A DNA stretch of 64,000 nt from assembly GCA_003054695.1 (NCBI GenBank), contig QAZA01000011.1:372001-436000 (forward strand). Reading direction: 5' to 3'. How positions within the stretch are numbered: position 1 is the stretch's first letter; each line of letters starts with the position of its first letter. Origin of the DNA: Verrucomicrobia bacterium LW23. Lineage in GTDB: Bacteria; Verrucomicrobiota; Verrucomicrobiia; Methylacidiphilales; UBA1321. Position numbers and translations under genes: made by a program. Below are positions 26,211-35,501 of this stretch, in pieces. The notes below the pieces were generated by a model, which was not told the origin of the DNA, did no database searches, and saw nothing but the letters and a program-made list of their open reading frames with translations.

Positions 26211-26243
26211 CGTATGACCCAAAACTAGCAATGGCGTCTGTAC

Positions 26244-26255
26244 TTAACATGTTAA
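26244..26255 (+). promoter_or_regulatory. Perfect palindromic operator-like site TTAACATGTTAA
   Basis: A 12-bp perfect palindrome in the divergent region between the GH39-like gene (start 26210) and the GH63-like gene (start 26422). It shares the half-site TTAACATG with the other four sites. Confidence 0.65.
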
Positions 26256-26298
26256 TTAAAGTATCTGCACCCGAATGACGGCATGCTCCAAGATGGAG

Positions 26299-26310
26299 TT
26301 AACATGATCA
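26299..26310 (+). promoter_or_regulatory. Operator-like site TTAACATGATCA, copy 2
   Basis: Exact copy of 23278-23289, 55 bp from the palindrome at 26244. Two sites this close could bind a looped or cooperative LacI-type dimer pair controlling both divergent genes. Confidence 0.65.
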
Positions 26311-26421
26311 GTATACACACGATTTACTTCCCTGGTGCGTCGTTCTTAGGTGGTAGCTGTACGTGCGTGCCTTCCTTAGCCGTAGCCACTTCTTCTCACT
26401 GCCACATCATCCTTCCCACTT

Positions 26422-28143
26422 ATGGATAAATCCCGCCTCCAGGGTCTGCACCAGATTCCCTTTAGCTGCAAAGGGTCGTGGTTCTCCTTCTTCCGCAAGA
26501 ATCCCGACCACGCCGGAGGGAAAAAAGACGCGCCTCTCAGCATACGTGTCATCGCTGGAACACTCTGGGAGAATGCCGAAGTGCTGGATCTCGATTTGAT
26601 GCGTGATGGAGAATCCGTCGTCTGGGCGGAGCATGTCGCGCCACATGAGCTGACACTGCCTGCGGAGGGTGGCGGCGCCGTTTACGTGGCCTTTCAGGAT
26701 CCATCCACCGTGCGCCTGCGGGCAAAGAACCTTACGCTGCGTTTAACGTTGCGGCAGGGCGAGGCCACTCGTTTGGGAAGCGGGTGGCGCGTACGGGCGG
26801 GGTCCATGAGCTGGATCCTGCTCAAACCAGTTACCGGCTCGCTTGCCATCGAAAATGAACCGCAGGGCAAGCGTTGTATCTTCACCCTTCATGGCGAAAT
26901 CGAACCGGCCGAGCTGGTGCTGAGGCGGGTAACCAGTGGCGGGCTTGAACCCGAAGCCACAGGCAGCTTTCAGGATTGCGTAAAGCAGCGGGAAACCGAG
27001 TTGAAGCAGTGGCGCAAAAGCTTCCCATCGGCGCCTCGCGGCTTCTGTATCTTGAGAGAGCGGGAGCTGAACACATTATGGAATCTGATTGTCCAGCCTT
27101 TGGGCAACATACGCCGTGAGTGCACGCTCGTTTCCAAAGGATCGCTTATTGGCATGTGGTCCTGGGATCATTGCTGGCACATGCTTGGCAATGCAGGCGG
27201 AAGTCCCTCCATTGCATGGAATAACCTGCTGGCTGTCTTCGATCACCAGGACAGCACGGGCGCGCTTCCGGACGTGTTTTGCGCAAACTCGGTGCACTGG
27301 GGTCACGTCAAGCCGCCCGTCCACGGCTGGATGCTGGGGCTGCTTGAGGACCGCCACGCCTGGTTTAGCGACGAGCATCGCCTCGAAATCTACGAGCCCC
27401 TGGCCCAACTCACCCGCTTCTGGCTTCGGGAGCGCGATGAGGATGGAGACGGCGTACCGCATTACCTGGACGGCTGCGACAGCGGCTGGGATAACGCCAC
27501 GCTTTTTGATCACGGGGTGCCCCTCGAGGCTCCTGATCTCTCGACGTGGCTGATCCTTCAGCAAGAGTGGCTTTCGCGTACTGCCATACGGCTGGGGAAA
27601 GCGAAAGAAGGAAAGGAGTGGGCCGCCGGAGCTCGCGGCTTGCTGCGCAAGATGCTGGAGCACTTCTGGACAGGGGAACGCTTTGTCGCGCGGCTCAGCG
27701 GCTCGCACAGGGAGGTACGTTCCGAGTCGCTGCTGCTGAAGTGGCCTCTGCTGCTCGGCAAACGCATACCCACGAAGGCGCGGCAATGGTGCCTGGACGG
27801 ATTAATGCCGGCCGGCCGCTACCGCACCCCGTTCGGTGTACTTAGCGAACCGCGCGACAGCCCGCTTTTCAGCCCGGACGGCTACTGGCGCGGCGCTGTG
27901 TGGCCTGTAGCCGTGTTTATTGTGTGCAAGGCTTTTCGCATCAATGGCCTGCACATCAACGCCGATCAGCTGACCATGGAATTTCTGCGTCACGTTAGCC
28001 GAGCAGGCAATTATGAAAACTACCGCGGCGACAACGGCGAAGGCGTACGCGACGCAAGCATTGCCTGGACCGCTACCTGCGCGCTGACGCTCATGGAGGA
28101 CCTGGCTTATTTTGTAAAAGCAAGGCAGGGGCTGTCGTCGTAA
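26422..28143 (+). CDS. GH63/MGH1-like (alpha/alpha)6-barrel glycosidase
   Basis: 573 residues, no signal peptide, so probably cytoplasmic. An N-terminal beta-rich region (1-190) is followed by the helical barrel with the family blocks SLIGMWSWDHCWHM (247-253 core), GALPDVFC, DGCDSGWDNATLF (catalytic Asp region 353-358), and YWRGAVWPVAVFIV near the C-terminus. These patterns are seen in GH63 glucosidases, mannosylglycerate hydrolase-like (MGH1) and GH37 enzymes; the glycan substrate is not evident. It is divergent from the secreted GH39-like enzyme across two operator-like sites and convergent with LacI regulator 2. Confidence 0.8.
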   Translation: MDKSRLQGLHQIPFSCKGSWFSFFRKNPDHAGGKKDAPLSIRVIAGTLWENAEVLDLDLMRDGESVVWAEHVAPHELTLPAEGGGAVYVAFQDPSTVRLRAKNLTLRLTLRQGEATRLGSGWRVRAGSMSWILLKPVTGSLAIENEPQGKRCIFTLHGEIEPAELVLRRVTSGGLEPEATGSFQDCVKQRETELKQWRKSFPSAPRGFCILRERELNTLWNLIVQPLGNIRRECTLVSKGSLIGMWSWDHCWHMLGNAGGSPSIAWNNLLAVFDHQDSTGALPDVFCANSVHWGHVKPPVHGWMLGLLEDRHAWFSDEHRLEIYEPLAQLTRFWLRERDEDGDGVPHYLDGCDSGWDNATLFDHGVPLEAPDLSTWLILQQEWLSRTAIRLGKAKEGKEWAAGARGLLRKMLEHFWTGERFVARLSGSHREVRSESLLLKWPLLLGKRIPTKARQWCLDGLMPAGRYRTPFGVLSEPRDSPLFSPDGYWRGAVWPVAVFIVCKAFRINGLHINADQLTMEFLRHVSRAGNYENYRGDNGEGVRDASIAWTATCALTLMEDLAYFVKARQGLSS

Positions 28144-28153
28144 GGCGTCGGCC

Positions 28154-29224
28154 TTAACCGTCAGCCTCCGCGCCGTCCCTTGCGAGAATGCCGGGGGCAG
28201 AATCTCCGTCATGCCAGTCGGACTGAATGTGCACGATTTTGGGCCAGGGCGTCGCGCCTCTCTCTCCGCGATTCATCTGTCCTACCACAATATCCACCGC
28301 GGCGGCGCCAACCTGTTGATTCGGCTGCAGGACGCCCGCTCCAACGTCGTGCGAGTCGATATCCAGCACCGCGTAACCTATGTCCGTGGGGATGCGGAGT
28401 TTGCATTGCTGAAGCCATTCGCGCGCGAAGTGGCAGGCGCTCAAGACAACGTCCACCCTGTTCTTCTTCACCCATAGGGCAAAGTTGGCAGGCATCTCCA
28501 TCGACTTTGCGCATGACGGTACTTCCGTGAGGAAGGCGGGAATCTCCGGCTGGGCGGTCTGCTCGTGGCTATCCAGGTAGTACGCCGCAAGATATTTGCC
28601 ATCGGTGGTGGTATTGATCAGCCGGGAAAGGATAAGGCCAATTCGCTGGTAGCCCAGGCTCCTGAGCCGCTGTAACGCCAGCCGCATGATCTGATAATGG
28701 TCCGCGCTTGCGTACGAAAGTTGCGGATGGATGGTATGGCGACCGACACTTCCGCAGGCGAAATTGTCCAGCGGCAAATCGCGAAAAGCTTCAAGGTTGT
28801 GGATATCGTGAAAGATGATGGCGCATGTGTTGTTGGCGCGGAGCGTCGTTCGCAAACGCACAATGTTCCCCTTATATTCCGGCCAGCTGCATTCGTTAAA
28901 GCCGAATCCGAGAAACTCGGAATGCGCCTTCACACCACTTAAAAAGCGGGCGGGATTCTGATGCTCCGCAAAGCCTGGAGGCAGGCCCGAAAGGAAGGTT
29001 ATCGACACCTTCCCACGCGACGATTGCCCGGCGCGTCGTCGACTCATGAGTAAACCTGTAACCGGGTCCCTGCGATAGCCCATTTTGGTGGCAATCGCCG
29101 CTATCCTGTCGCGTGTAAACTTGCTGACCGAGGGGAGATTGCGAAGCGCCATGCTTACCGTGGCAGGACTGCATTGTGCCGCGGCCGCTATATCCCGAAT
29201 GTTAGGATTGCTTTTGCCTGTCAA
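28154..29224 (-). CDS. LacI-family transcriptional regulator 2
   Basis: 356 residues. The helix-turn-helix reads NIRDIAAAAQCSPATVSMALRN, followed by TRDRIAAIATKMGYR and a sensor domain with LSGVKAHSEFLGFGFNECSW and CAIIFHDIHNLE. This subtype (short hinge, MGYRRDPVTGLLMSRRR) is common in Verrucomicrobiota glycan loci. It is the last gene of the putative operon GH2-like, cassette A, B, C, D, LacI, 62 bp after D. An ATAAC-ATC-GTTAT palindrome sits in that 62-bp gap, possibly for autoregulation or an internal promoter. Confidence 0.9.
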   Translation of the reverse strand: MTGKSNPNIRDIAAAAQCSPATVSMALRNLPSVSKFTRDRIAAIATKMGYRRDPVTGLLMSRRRAGQSSRGKVSITFLSGLPPGFAEHQNPARFLSGVKAHSEFLGFGFNECSWPEYKGNIVRLRTTLRANNTCAIIFHDIHNLEAFRDLPLDNFACGSVGRHTIHPQLSYASADHYQIMRLALQRLRSLGYQRIGLILSRLINTTTDGKYLAAYYLDSHEQTAQPEIPAFLTEVPSCAKSMEMPANFALWVKKNRVDVVLSACHFAREWLQQCKLRIPTDIGYAVLDIDSHDVGAGVLQPNQQVGAAAVDIVVGQMNRGERGATPWPKIVHIQSDWHDGDSAPGILARDGAEADG

Positions 29225-29251
29225 TGTATTTTCCGATGAACTAAGTAATGA

Positions 29252-29264
29252 ATAACATCGTTAT
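29252..29264. promoter_or_regulatory. Palindrome ATAAC-N3-GTTAT upstream of LacI regulator 2
   Basis: Perfect 5-bp arms with a 3-bp centre, 28 bp upstream of the LacI start. It resembles TTAACATGTTAA with one base added at the centre. Possible autoregulatory operator. Confidence 0.4.
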
Positions 29265-29286
29265 ATCCTACATGTTGCAGGACGCG

Positions 29287-29928
29287 CTATGGCCTATAAG
29301 TTATGCATCGTCCTGTGATGGGATCAACTTGAAGGGTTGCGAAATTTTTCGCGGGCCGATTGCCCGAAGGTGACGAGCCTGCAGGTATTACCGTGAGGGT
29401 CCATGCACCGGCTCCGCCGGGGCCGTTGGGGTCCAGCTCTGTGGAGCCATCGGGGCCGAATCGAACGGATTTGAACGGGCAGCTTGCGATATTGAAAACA
29501 GTAGCGTTGCCGCCATACGGGTTTTTTGTGCCCACAATGCTGGAGTACTTGTCGTCGCCAGTGATGTTAGCGCCTGCAGGCAGCCTGTGGAGCTTTCCCA
29601 GGGCCTCGCCGCTGTCCACACGGTAAAGCTGCACGGCGTTCCACTCGGATCCACCGCCGGATGCTGATGGCAGGGACCAAATGCGGAACTCGGTACGCAG
29701 ATTCTCGGCCACCGCCGTCTGGCGGGCCAGCTCCATTTGCCCGGCCAGGAGGTCGGAAGCCGCGGTCACATTGTGCCCCCTCATGATGCTCAAAGAAGGA
29801 GTGATGAGAGCAGCAAGGACGAGGATAACACCGATAACAACAATCAGCTCCACAAGGGAATAGCCGCTGTTCCGGGAGTTCCTTCGGACGCTTTTGCTTT
29901 TTGTCCCAGCGATAATGAGAGAATTCAT
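29287..29928 (-). CDS. Verru_Chthon cassette protein D (pilin-like)
   Basis: 213 residues. The N-terminus has a type IV prepilin cleavage/methylation motif, NSGYSLVELIVVIGVILVLAAL (here split as SGYSLVELI and VVIGVILVLAAL), with Glu at position +5 after the Gly. Such a leader is cut by a PilD-like peptidase and the helix packs into pilus-like fibres or pseudopili. The remainder is a beta-rich soluble domain with GDDKYSSIVGTKNPYGG and a C-terminal FATLQVDPITGRCITYRP. It follows C by 6 bp. Family function is unknown. Confidence 0.87.
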   Translation of the reverse strand: MNSLIIAGTKSKSVRRNSRNSGYSLVELIVVIGVILVLAALITPSLSIMRGHNVTAASDLLAGQMELARQTAVAENLRTEFRIWSLPSASGGGSEWNAVQLYRVDSGEALGKLHRLPAGANITGDDKYSSIVGTKNPYGGNATVFNIASCPFKSVRFGPDGSTELDPNGPGGAGAWTLTVIPAGSSPSGNRPAKNFATLQVDPITGRCITYRP

Positions 29929-29934
29929 AACGGC

Positions 29935-31044
29935 TCAATCAGCGCTAAATTTGGACTGGCGAATCTGAATACTTGTGGTAAAGACCCGAAAATTCAGACT
30001 CTCGGCCGTCAAAAAGTCGGTAAGTTTCTTCAGGTCATCGCTGAGGGGGGAGGACCCGCCGCCGCCGGGATCTGGCGCGGTTGCAAAGAGGGCGCCGGGC
30101 TGAAGGAGTGGGGCGGTGCCGGCGTACTTGGCTTCCAGCCGCATAGCTGAGGGCTCGTCTATGGCGACAAGCAGAACCTCGACAACCGGCGGCAACTGAT
30201 TGCGGCTTACCGCGTTGCCTCCGCTGAGATAGCTCTTGGTGTCATACGTGTAATTTGCAGTCAGGGGTGCTTTGCCATCGCTGTCCTCTTTCGCGCGCCT
30301 GGCCCAGAATACGGCGGCGACAATATTCTCCGCAACAGGCCGTGCCTGCGAGGGGGTGGCTTCCAGGGGTTTCGTAAACCATTCAAAGCGGTTGCCGGCG
30401 GTGAGCGCCTGGGAGTAGATCCTCAGCGTCTCGGTATTTTGAACCATTTGCATCAAACGGTAGCGATTTCGGGCCGGCGTGATGCCGTCCAGAAAGCCGG
30501 GGCGGAAGTCTGCATCACTGCCGTACTCAACAAAATAACCTACCGCATTCAGCAGGTTGCTGAGCTGGGCGTCTCCACTGCACGGCAACGAAGAGAAGCC
30601 GAGCATTGCCTGAAAGAAAATGGCGTGGCTGGGCCGGATTTTTCCCGCGGCGGCAGGAATAAGGGTGTTGGCCTGGCCGGTAACAAAGTGCAGCTCCGAC
30701 TGCCGCACATACTTATCCGGCACAAATACACCGCCGCTGTCCTCCACTTCCTTGCGGGATTTTCCGCTGCTGTCCACGTAGTCATAGTACGTGTTAAGCG
30801 TCGACTGGCTGACGCGCCGGGTCAGCGAGTCGAACGCCGCGCGGGATTCCTTGAATGCAGAGATTTTGCCGGATGTATTCCGAACGAGTTTGGTGGTCAT
30901 ATTCACCATGGAAAGAGTCACCGCCATCAGGATGGCGAGGATGCCCATGGAAACAAGCACTTCAGCAAGGGTAAATCCCTGCGCGTTTATGCAGCGTGCA
31001 CGTGCTGATTCAGCTTTCCGCGTCAATGTATGCTGTCTTTTCAT
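29935..31044 (-). CDS. Verru_Chthon cassette protein C (pilin-like)
   Basis: 369 residues. Prepilin motif AQGFTLAEVLVSMGILAILMA after a basic leader, with the conserved Glu in LAEV. The soluble part includes FKESRAAFDSLTRRVSQSTLNTYYDYVD, cut here into AAFDSLTRRVSQ and LNTYYDYVD, and LPPVVEVLLVAID. The length is typical of GspJ-like minor pseudopilins, which suggests a tip position, but that is inference. It starts 9 bp after B. Confidence 0.88.
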   Translation of the reverse strand: MKRQHTLTRKAESARARCINAQGFTLAEVLVSMGILAILMAVTLSMVNMTTKLVRNTSGKISAFKESRAAFDSLTRRVSQSTLNTYYDYVDSSGKSRKEVEDSGGVFVPDKYVRQSELHFVTGQANTLIPAAAGKIRPSHAIFFQAMLGFSSLPCSGDAQLSNLLNAVGYFVEYGSDADFRPGFLDGITPARNRYRLMQMVQNTETLRIYSQALTAGNRFEWFTKPLEATPSQARPVAENIVAAVFWARRAKEDSDGKAPLTANYTYDTKSYLSGGNAVSRNQLPPVVEVLLVAIDEPSAMRLEAKYAGTAPLLQPGALFATAPDPGGGGSSPLSDDLKKLTDFLTAESLNFRVFTTSIQIRQSKFSAD

Positions 31045-31053
31045 CGCAGCGCC

Positions 31054-31539
31054 TTAAAGTCGTACATCGGCTATGGCGTAGGTGTATTGAGCCAGCGGCT
31101 TGTCATCCGCGCCAAGGCTGTCCACCCTCTTGTTCCTGGCAATCCGAATCCGGATAAGTCGGGTACGGTCCAGCGATATACCTACGCCGGAGTAATTATC
31201 GACACTCACCGCGCTTTCAATCGGCACGATCTGTGCGGTGTATACAAAGTCCGGGCTCGAGCTGCTCAGTTCTTCTCCTTCCACATCGTAGTATCGCAAA
31301 ACATCGTAGAGTTGGGAGAGATCCTCAAACGGGGTCTGCTGTGCCTCGGCAAGCAGCTTTTGAGCGATCAGGATGGCCTGAGTCTTGTCCGTAGCATCTC
31401 GAAATGCCTGCAAGCCCACCGGCAACATGCCCAGCACGGCCGTAAACGCAAAGGCCATGATACCGAGGGCCAGTGTTACTTCCACAAGGCTGAAGCCTCG
31501 GCGCGAAGTTGCCTTGTTTCTTTGTGATAGAATGTTCAT
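31054..31539 (-). CDS. Verru_Chthon cassette protein B (pilin-like)
   Basis: 161 residues from MNILSQRN, chosen because the prepilin motif RRGFSLVEVTLALGIMAF then begins at residue 13; a longer frame to 31725 would overlap gene A. The body contains AILIAQKLLAEAQQTPF and LYDVLRYYDVEGEELS, the conserved core of this GspI-like family. Gaps are 31 bp from A and 9 bp to C, so the four genes form one operon. Confidence 0.88.
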   Translation of the reverse strand: MNILSQRNKATSRRGFSLVEVTLALGIMAFAFTAVLGMLPVGLQAFRDATDKTQAILIAQKLLAEAQQTPFEDLSQLYDVLRYYDVEGEELSSSSPDFVYTAQIVPIESAVSVDNYSGVGISLDRTRLIRIRIARNKRVDSLGADDKPLAQYTYAIADVRL

Positions 31540-31570
31540 GTGAGGATTTCTGTTAATCGCAAGCCGCCGG

Positions 31571-34500
31571 TTACTGGGAGATTTGCTTGCTGCTGATGAT
31601 GCGGAATTTGTACGGCCCAAGTACGGCAGAAGGGTCGGTATCGTCGCTGACGGGGGTGAAATTGCCTGAGCCGGTGTCCTTGACCAGCGAGTCGCTGTTG
31701 GGATCCAGATAGCGTTCGATAACAAACGAACCGCGGAACTCGCCGGCTACTCTGTCACGGGTGGAGTCGAATTTGCCCGCCTCCGCACTGGCCGGCGTCG
31801 TGGCAAGTTGCTGCACGCGAACGTGCACCGTGTAGGTATTGGACTTTGTTGTAAGGCGCGGATAGAGGTGCGCGTACGGCCGCTCGAGGGAGTTATCGCC
31901 CGTGAGCTTGTGCTCGCTCCAGAATGTGTTGAGCTTGCCTTCTAAGGTAGAAACATCGTCAGCACTTGTTGCAAATGTAGTTCCATTGTCGTTTCTGTCG
32001 GGAACCAGAGGAATGTCGCAAATCTCGCTTGCGGAGATGAACGGGCGCCGCTGGGAAGGGTTGCTGTTGTTGAAGCGATCCTCAAAGAATTTAAGTGTTG
32101 CCGCAGCATTGATACCAAAGCGGACAGATACCCCGGGCATGCCGGAATCCCCTTTGCTTGCGCTTCCATTGCCATTACCCATCTTGTAGCGATTTACCAG
32201 AAGGCGTGTTGGATCATCCACAGAAGGAAGGGAGGGATTGAGCGCTGTAATGACTGTGCCGGAGAATACGGCGCGCAGGCCCGTATCGCGGGTAATGTAG
32301 TTGAACGGGGCAATTTGGTAATTCATGTTGATTTTACCAGCTGTGGAGAAAGGCTCGCTGATGGCATACGGCTCCACAACGGGCATCCAGAACAAATCCA
32401 GCAAAAGGTGATCAGAAGGCCCCGTTGCGGAGGAGCCGGGATGATTGACACCACCGGGCAGGTAGGATCGCGCGGGACGGAAGAGCAGGGTTTGCCAGGG
32501 CCGAACGCGTTTTACCCCTGTTGGCAGCGATCCAAACATGACAGGCGAAGGCATCTGCCTGTTGGGCGAGAAAATCGTGGGAGAGATGGTAGCCACCTCC
32601 TGCGATGTGTAGCCGTGGCCCACATAAGGGATGGTGGAGGCCGAGGTCGTACCCTCGTCGGCTTTGTTGAGGTACGGGCCGTCCGATTGAATGCCGGGGC
32701 CGTTATCCCAGTCGCCTGGCTGCTTCAGGTAATTTTCCACGCCCACAATGTCCGGAGTCAGGTCCGGCATGATGCTCCACGACCAATCATGGGCGGGCGT
32801 GTCGTAATTCGTAATGCCGCTGACCAGCTTTCCCGACCCGGAGTGGCCGTTAATCGGGCCGGAGTAGTTAGGGCGCAAATTGTGGAACGTGCGAGCGCTG
32901 CCCTTGGTAGCCGTTGCCAGAGGATGCGCGCTGAAGAATTGACCGGGGTTATCTTTGGACGAAGCCGCGGCAATCAGGCGAAGATCACCCTGAATATTCC
33001 TGCCTGCCGCAAGGTTATTGGCGGGGACAAGGCTTACAACTGAATCCGTTGTAGACACGGCGGGTACACTGTTGTCGTTACCCTTCCATACGGCCTGATA
33101 ATAGTTGTAAGTCGATCCATACGATACACGAGTACCGAGACTGGTGGACGAAAAGGTGTAGGGAATCGGCAATACGATATCGCGATCAAACTCCATCTCA
33201 AATTTCTGAACGATCTCCGGTGCTCCCGTGTAAGGAGCCTCCATCCGGAAACGTATCTTGCTCCCCTTATTGATGGTGATATATCCAGCGGTTGCAGGGT
33301 CCGTGCCGTAGAGCCCTGGAACCTCAAAATCAGTACATATGGGCGGATAGATGGTGAAATTGCTGTTGGGATTGGCGGGGTTGGGTGCGTATATAAATGG
33401 CGCAATACCCATATAACCTCCAACGCGAGACTGGCCGAGATAATCGCCCTTTTTGACGATAGTGTCATGATACATAACAACTTCATCGTTAGGGAAAGGA
33501 AGCAGAGCGCCGTTTACCCTCAGTCCATCGCTTGCCTTTAAGCCGGTAAACGTAAGCTTCTGGTTCACCGCCATGGCGGAGAATCCAACCATAGGACAGA
33601 AGACTTCCGGGTAGAGCATCACGCGAATCTTGGTGGTCTTTTTCACCAGATCCCTTGCACCGGCCACAACAACCACGCCAACCTCCGATATCGTGGCGAT
33701 GCGTCCAAATCCTTTGGTGCCTGCACCCGCCCCGCTTTGGGGTTCGATGGGCAGCACCATACCGCGAAGCTTGTCGTCCGTGCCTGTGTAAGAGTTTGCT
33801 ACAGATACATCCTGCAGGTTAAGGCATCGGATGTAATCGAAGATTTCGGTAAGCACCTGATCGCGATCGATACCCAGCTTGCTTTTGAAGGTTCCACCAA
33901 AGCCGGGGATGGGCAGATCGGTAATACTTTGGAGGTAGCGATAGATCTCCTGATTGCGCGTGCTCCAGTCCGCCGTTTTGCTCAGCGGATTCTGGCGTGT
34001 GAAGTAATAGGGTTTTCTGGAGTTGCCCACGGTTCCACAAAAGGCAATCAGTCTGTCGTAGGCGGAGCGGTACTGGGGACTGTCGGTCACATGCACGGGC
34101 CAGGCCACAATGCGGGGCTTGTTGTGCAGGTTGACCTCCGGCGCTTTGCTGGTGGCGGTGGCGAAAAACTTCGCGCGCTCAATGATCTGGCGGCGGGCGG
34201 TATCCGAGACTTCAAACGGACTTGAAATCCGCGAATCGGCCGAAAGTGCAGGAGCAAACAGGAGCTCGTCGACCGAAGCGTAGAGGCGCTCGGCCCCTGG
34301 CTTCAGCGGCGGGCGGTTGTTGTCCAAGACAGATTGAGTGCCGGAGAGCGACGAATTGCTCCCACCATCGTAGCGCGGCGCAATGTTGTACAGGACCTCC
34401 AGAATCTGCGCGCGTGTGGGCGATCCACCCAGCTTCCTTGCAATCGCCTTTGACAAGATGGGCTCCAGGGAAGTTGTGGCGGGGTGTCCCGGGTAGCGCT

Positions 34501-35443
34501 GGTACTCGTTAAGCGCTGGTTGAAACTGGGCGTAATCCGCCTCAAAAATCTGGTTGGGCCAGCTCGCCGGCCGTGTTTTGAGGTTGGAGATAAGGAGGCT
34601 GGCTTTATTGGGATAGGTATTGCAAACCGGCGTATCCCATGGGGTGCCCGCCGCAGCGGTATTGATGTTGACTTTGCACGTCTCGTCATCCGTCCAAAAT
34701 GCAATGCGTGCGACGGCGGGGTTTGCCTTTGTCTGATTGGCAATTTCAACGCCTCCGCCCGATGCGCTGACGCCGGGCGATATCGTGCCGTCTTTGAGCA
34801 GGTAAAGCCACTTTACCGGCATGGCAAGCCTGGGGCTACCGCCTGCAGAGGCATCGTTACCCCAGGCCGGGTTGAACGAGAAGCCATCCACTTCACCCTG
34901 CGCGCGGGGATCGATAATCGGAAAAAGCCAGTGATCGGAGGGATCTCCCGCAGCGTCCAGCAGCGTGGTTTTGATGGGCGCGTTTATGTCCACATACTCG
35001 TCGGGCTTTGCTGTTATGTCGGATAGAGGAGGCAGATCGGTGCCGGCAGCCGGATCGAATGCTCCGTCCACCCGCATCTGGTCATTGGAGTAGAGCTTGT
35101 AGGCGGAGACGGGATTGCCTGATGTATCGAAGGTGCGTATGAGCCCCGGCTGAGAAGTCCAGGCCTCGCCGGGACGCTGTGTAGCCTCCTGCAATTGGCC
35201 GATGACTACATTAAGCGCCGTATCCGCCAGCAGACGCGTGGACGTGCTTTTCTCGTAGGTAGCCGATGAGGAGAGATCCGTCCGAACCCCCTGGAGAAAC
35301 GCGATGATGATAACGGAGACAAGAGCCAGCATCCCCAACACAAGGACGAGTGCTATGCCTCGCGTCTTGGAAGCGAAGCAGCGGTTAAAACGAGAGAGCC
35401 GTAAAGGGCGCGAAGCAGCTTGGGAAACAGTTGGATTGGACAT
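31571..35443 (-). CDS. Verru_Chthon cassette protein A, complete copy
   Basis: 1290 residues. A basic N-terminus and one helix (about 30-52, GIALVLVLGMLALVSVIIIAF) make a signal anchor or GspK-like helix; the rest is exported. RLLADTALNVVIGQL, WTSQPGLIRTFD and ARIAFWTDDETCKVNINTA match the partial copy at 1-1359. The protein is about four times the size of GspK but shares its place beside three pilin-like proteins, so it may be a large minor-pseudopilin relative. It follows the giant glycosidase gene by 58 bp. No catalytic motif was seen. Confidence 0.9.
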   Translation of the reverse strand: MSNPTVSQAASRPLRLSRFNRCFASKTRGIALVLVLGMLALVSVIIIAFLQGVRTDLSSSATYEKSTSTRLLADTALNVVIGQLQEATQRPGEAWTSQPGLIRTFDTSGNPVSAYKLYSNDQMRVDGAFDPAAGTDLPPLSDITAKPDEYVDINAPIKTTLLDAAGDPSDHWLFPIIDPRAQGEVDGFSFNPAWGNDASAGGSPRLAMPVKWLYLLKDGTISPGVSASGGGVEIANQTKANPAVARIAFWTDDETCKVNINTAAAGTPWDTPVCNTYPNKASLLISNLKTRPASWPNQIFEADYAQFQPALNEYQRYPGHPATTSLEPILSKAIARKLGGSPTRAQILEVLYNIAPRYDGGSNSSLSGTQSVLDNNRPPLKPGAERLYASVDELLFAPALSADSRISSPFEVSDTARRQIIERAKFFATATSKAPEVNLHNKPRIVAWPVHVTDSPQYRSAYDRLIAFCGTVGNSRKPYYFTRQNPLSKTADWSTRNQEIYRYLQSITDLPIPGFGGTFKSKLGIDRDQVLTEIFDYIRCLNLQDVSVANSYTGTDDKLRGMVLPIEPQSGAGAGTKGFGRIATISEVGVVVVAGARDLVKKTTKIRVMLYPEVFCPMVGFSAMAVNQKLTFTGLKASDGLRVNGALLPFPNDEVVMYHDTIVKKGDYLGQSRVGGYMGIAPFIYAPNPANPNSNFTIYPPICTDFEVPGLYGTDPATAGYITINKGSKIRFRMEAPYTGAPEIVQKFEMEFDRDIVLPIPYTFSSTSLGTRVSYGSTYNYYQAVWKGNDNSVPAVSTTDSVVSLVPANNLAAGRNIQGDLRLIAAASSKDNPGQFFSAHPLATATKGSARTFHNLRPNYSGPINGHSGSGKLVSGITNYDTPAHDWSWSIMPDLTPDIVGVENYLKQPGDWDNGPGIQSDGPYLNKADEGTTSASTIPYVGHGYTSQEVATISPTIFSPNRQMPSPVMFGSLPTGVKRVRPWQTLLFRPARSYLPGGVNHPGSSATGPSDHLLLDLFWMPVVEPYAISEPFSTAGKINMNYQIAPFNYITRDTGLRAVFSGTVITALNPSLPSVDDPTRLLVNRYKMGNGNGSASKGDSGMPGVSVRFGINAAATLKFFEDRFNNSNPSQRRPFISASEICDIPLVPDRNDNGTTFATSADDVSTLEGKLNTFWSEHKLTGDNSLERPYAHLYPRLTTKSNTYTVHVRVQQLATTPASAEAGKFDSTRDRVAGEFRGSFVIERYLDPNSDSLVKDTGSGNFTPVSDDTDPSAVLGPYKFRIISSKQISQ

Positions 35444-35501
35444 AACGTTGTGCCGGTTAATTGGAGTCAGGCAAACATGGGCTGTCGACAGGCGAAATCT
35501 G

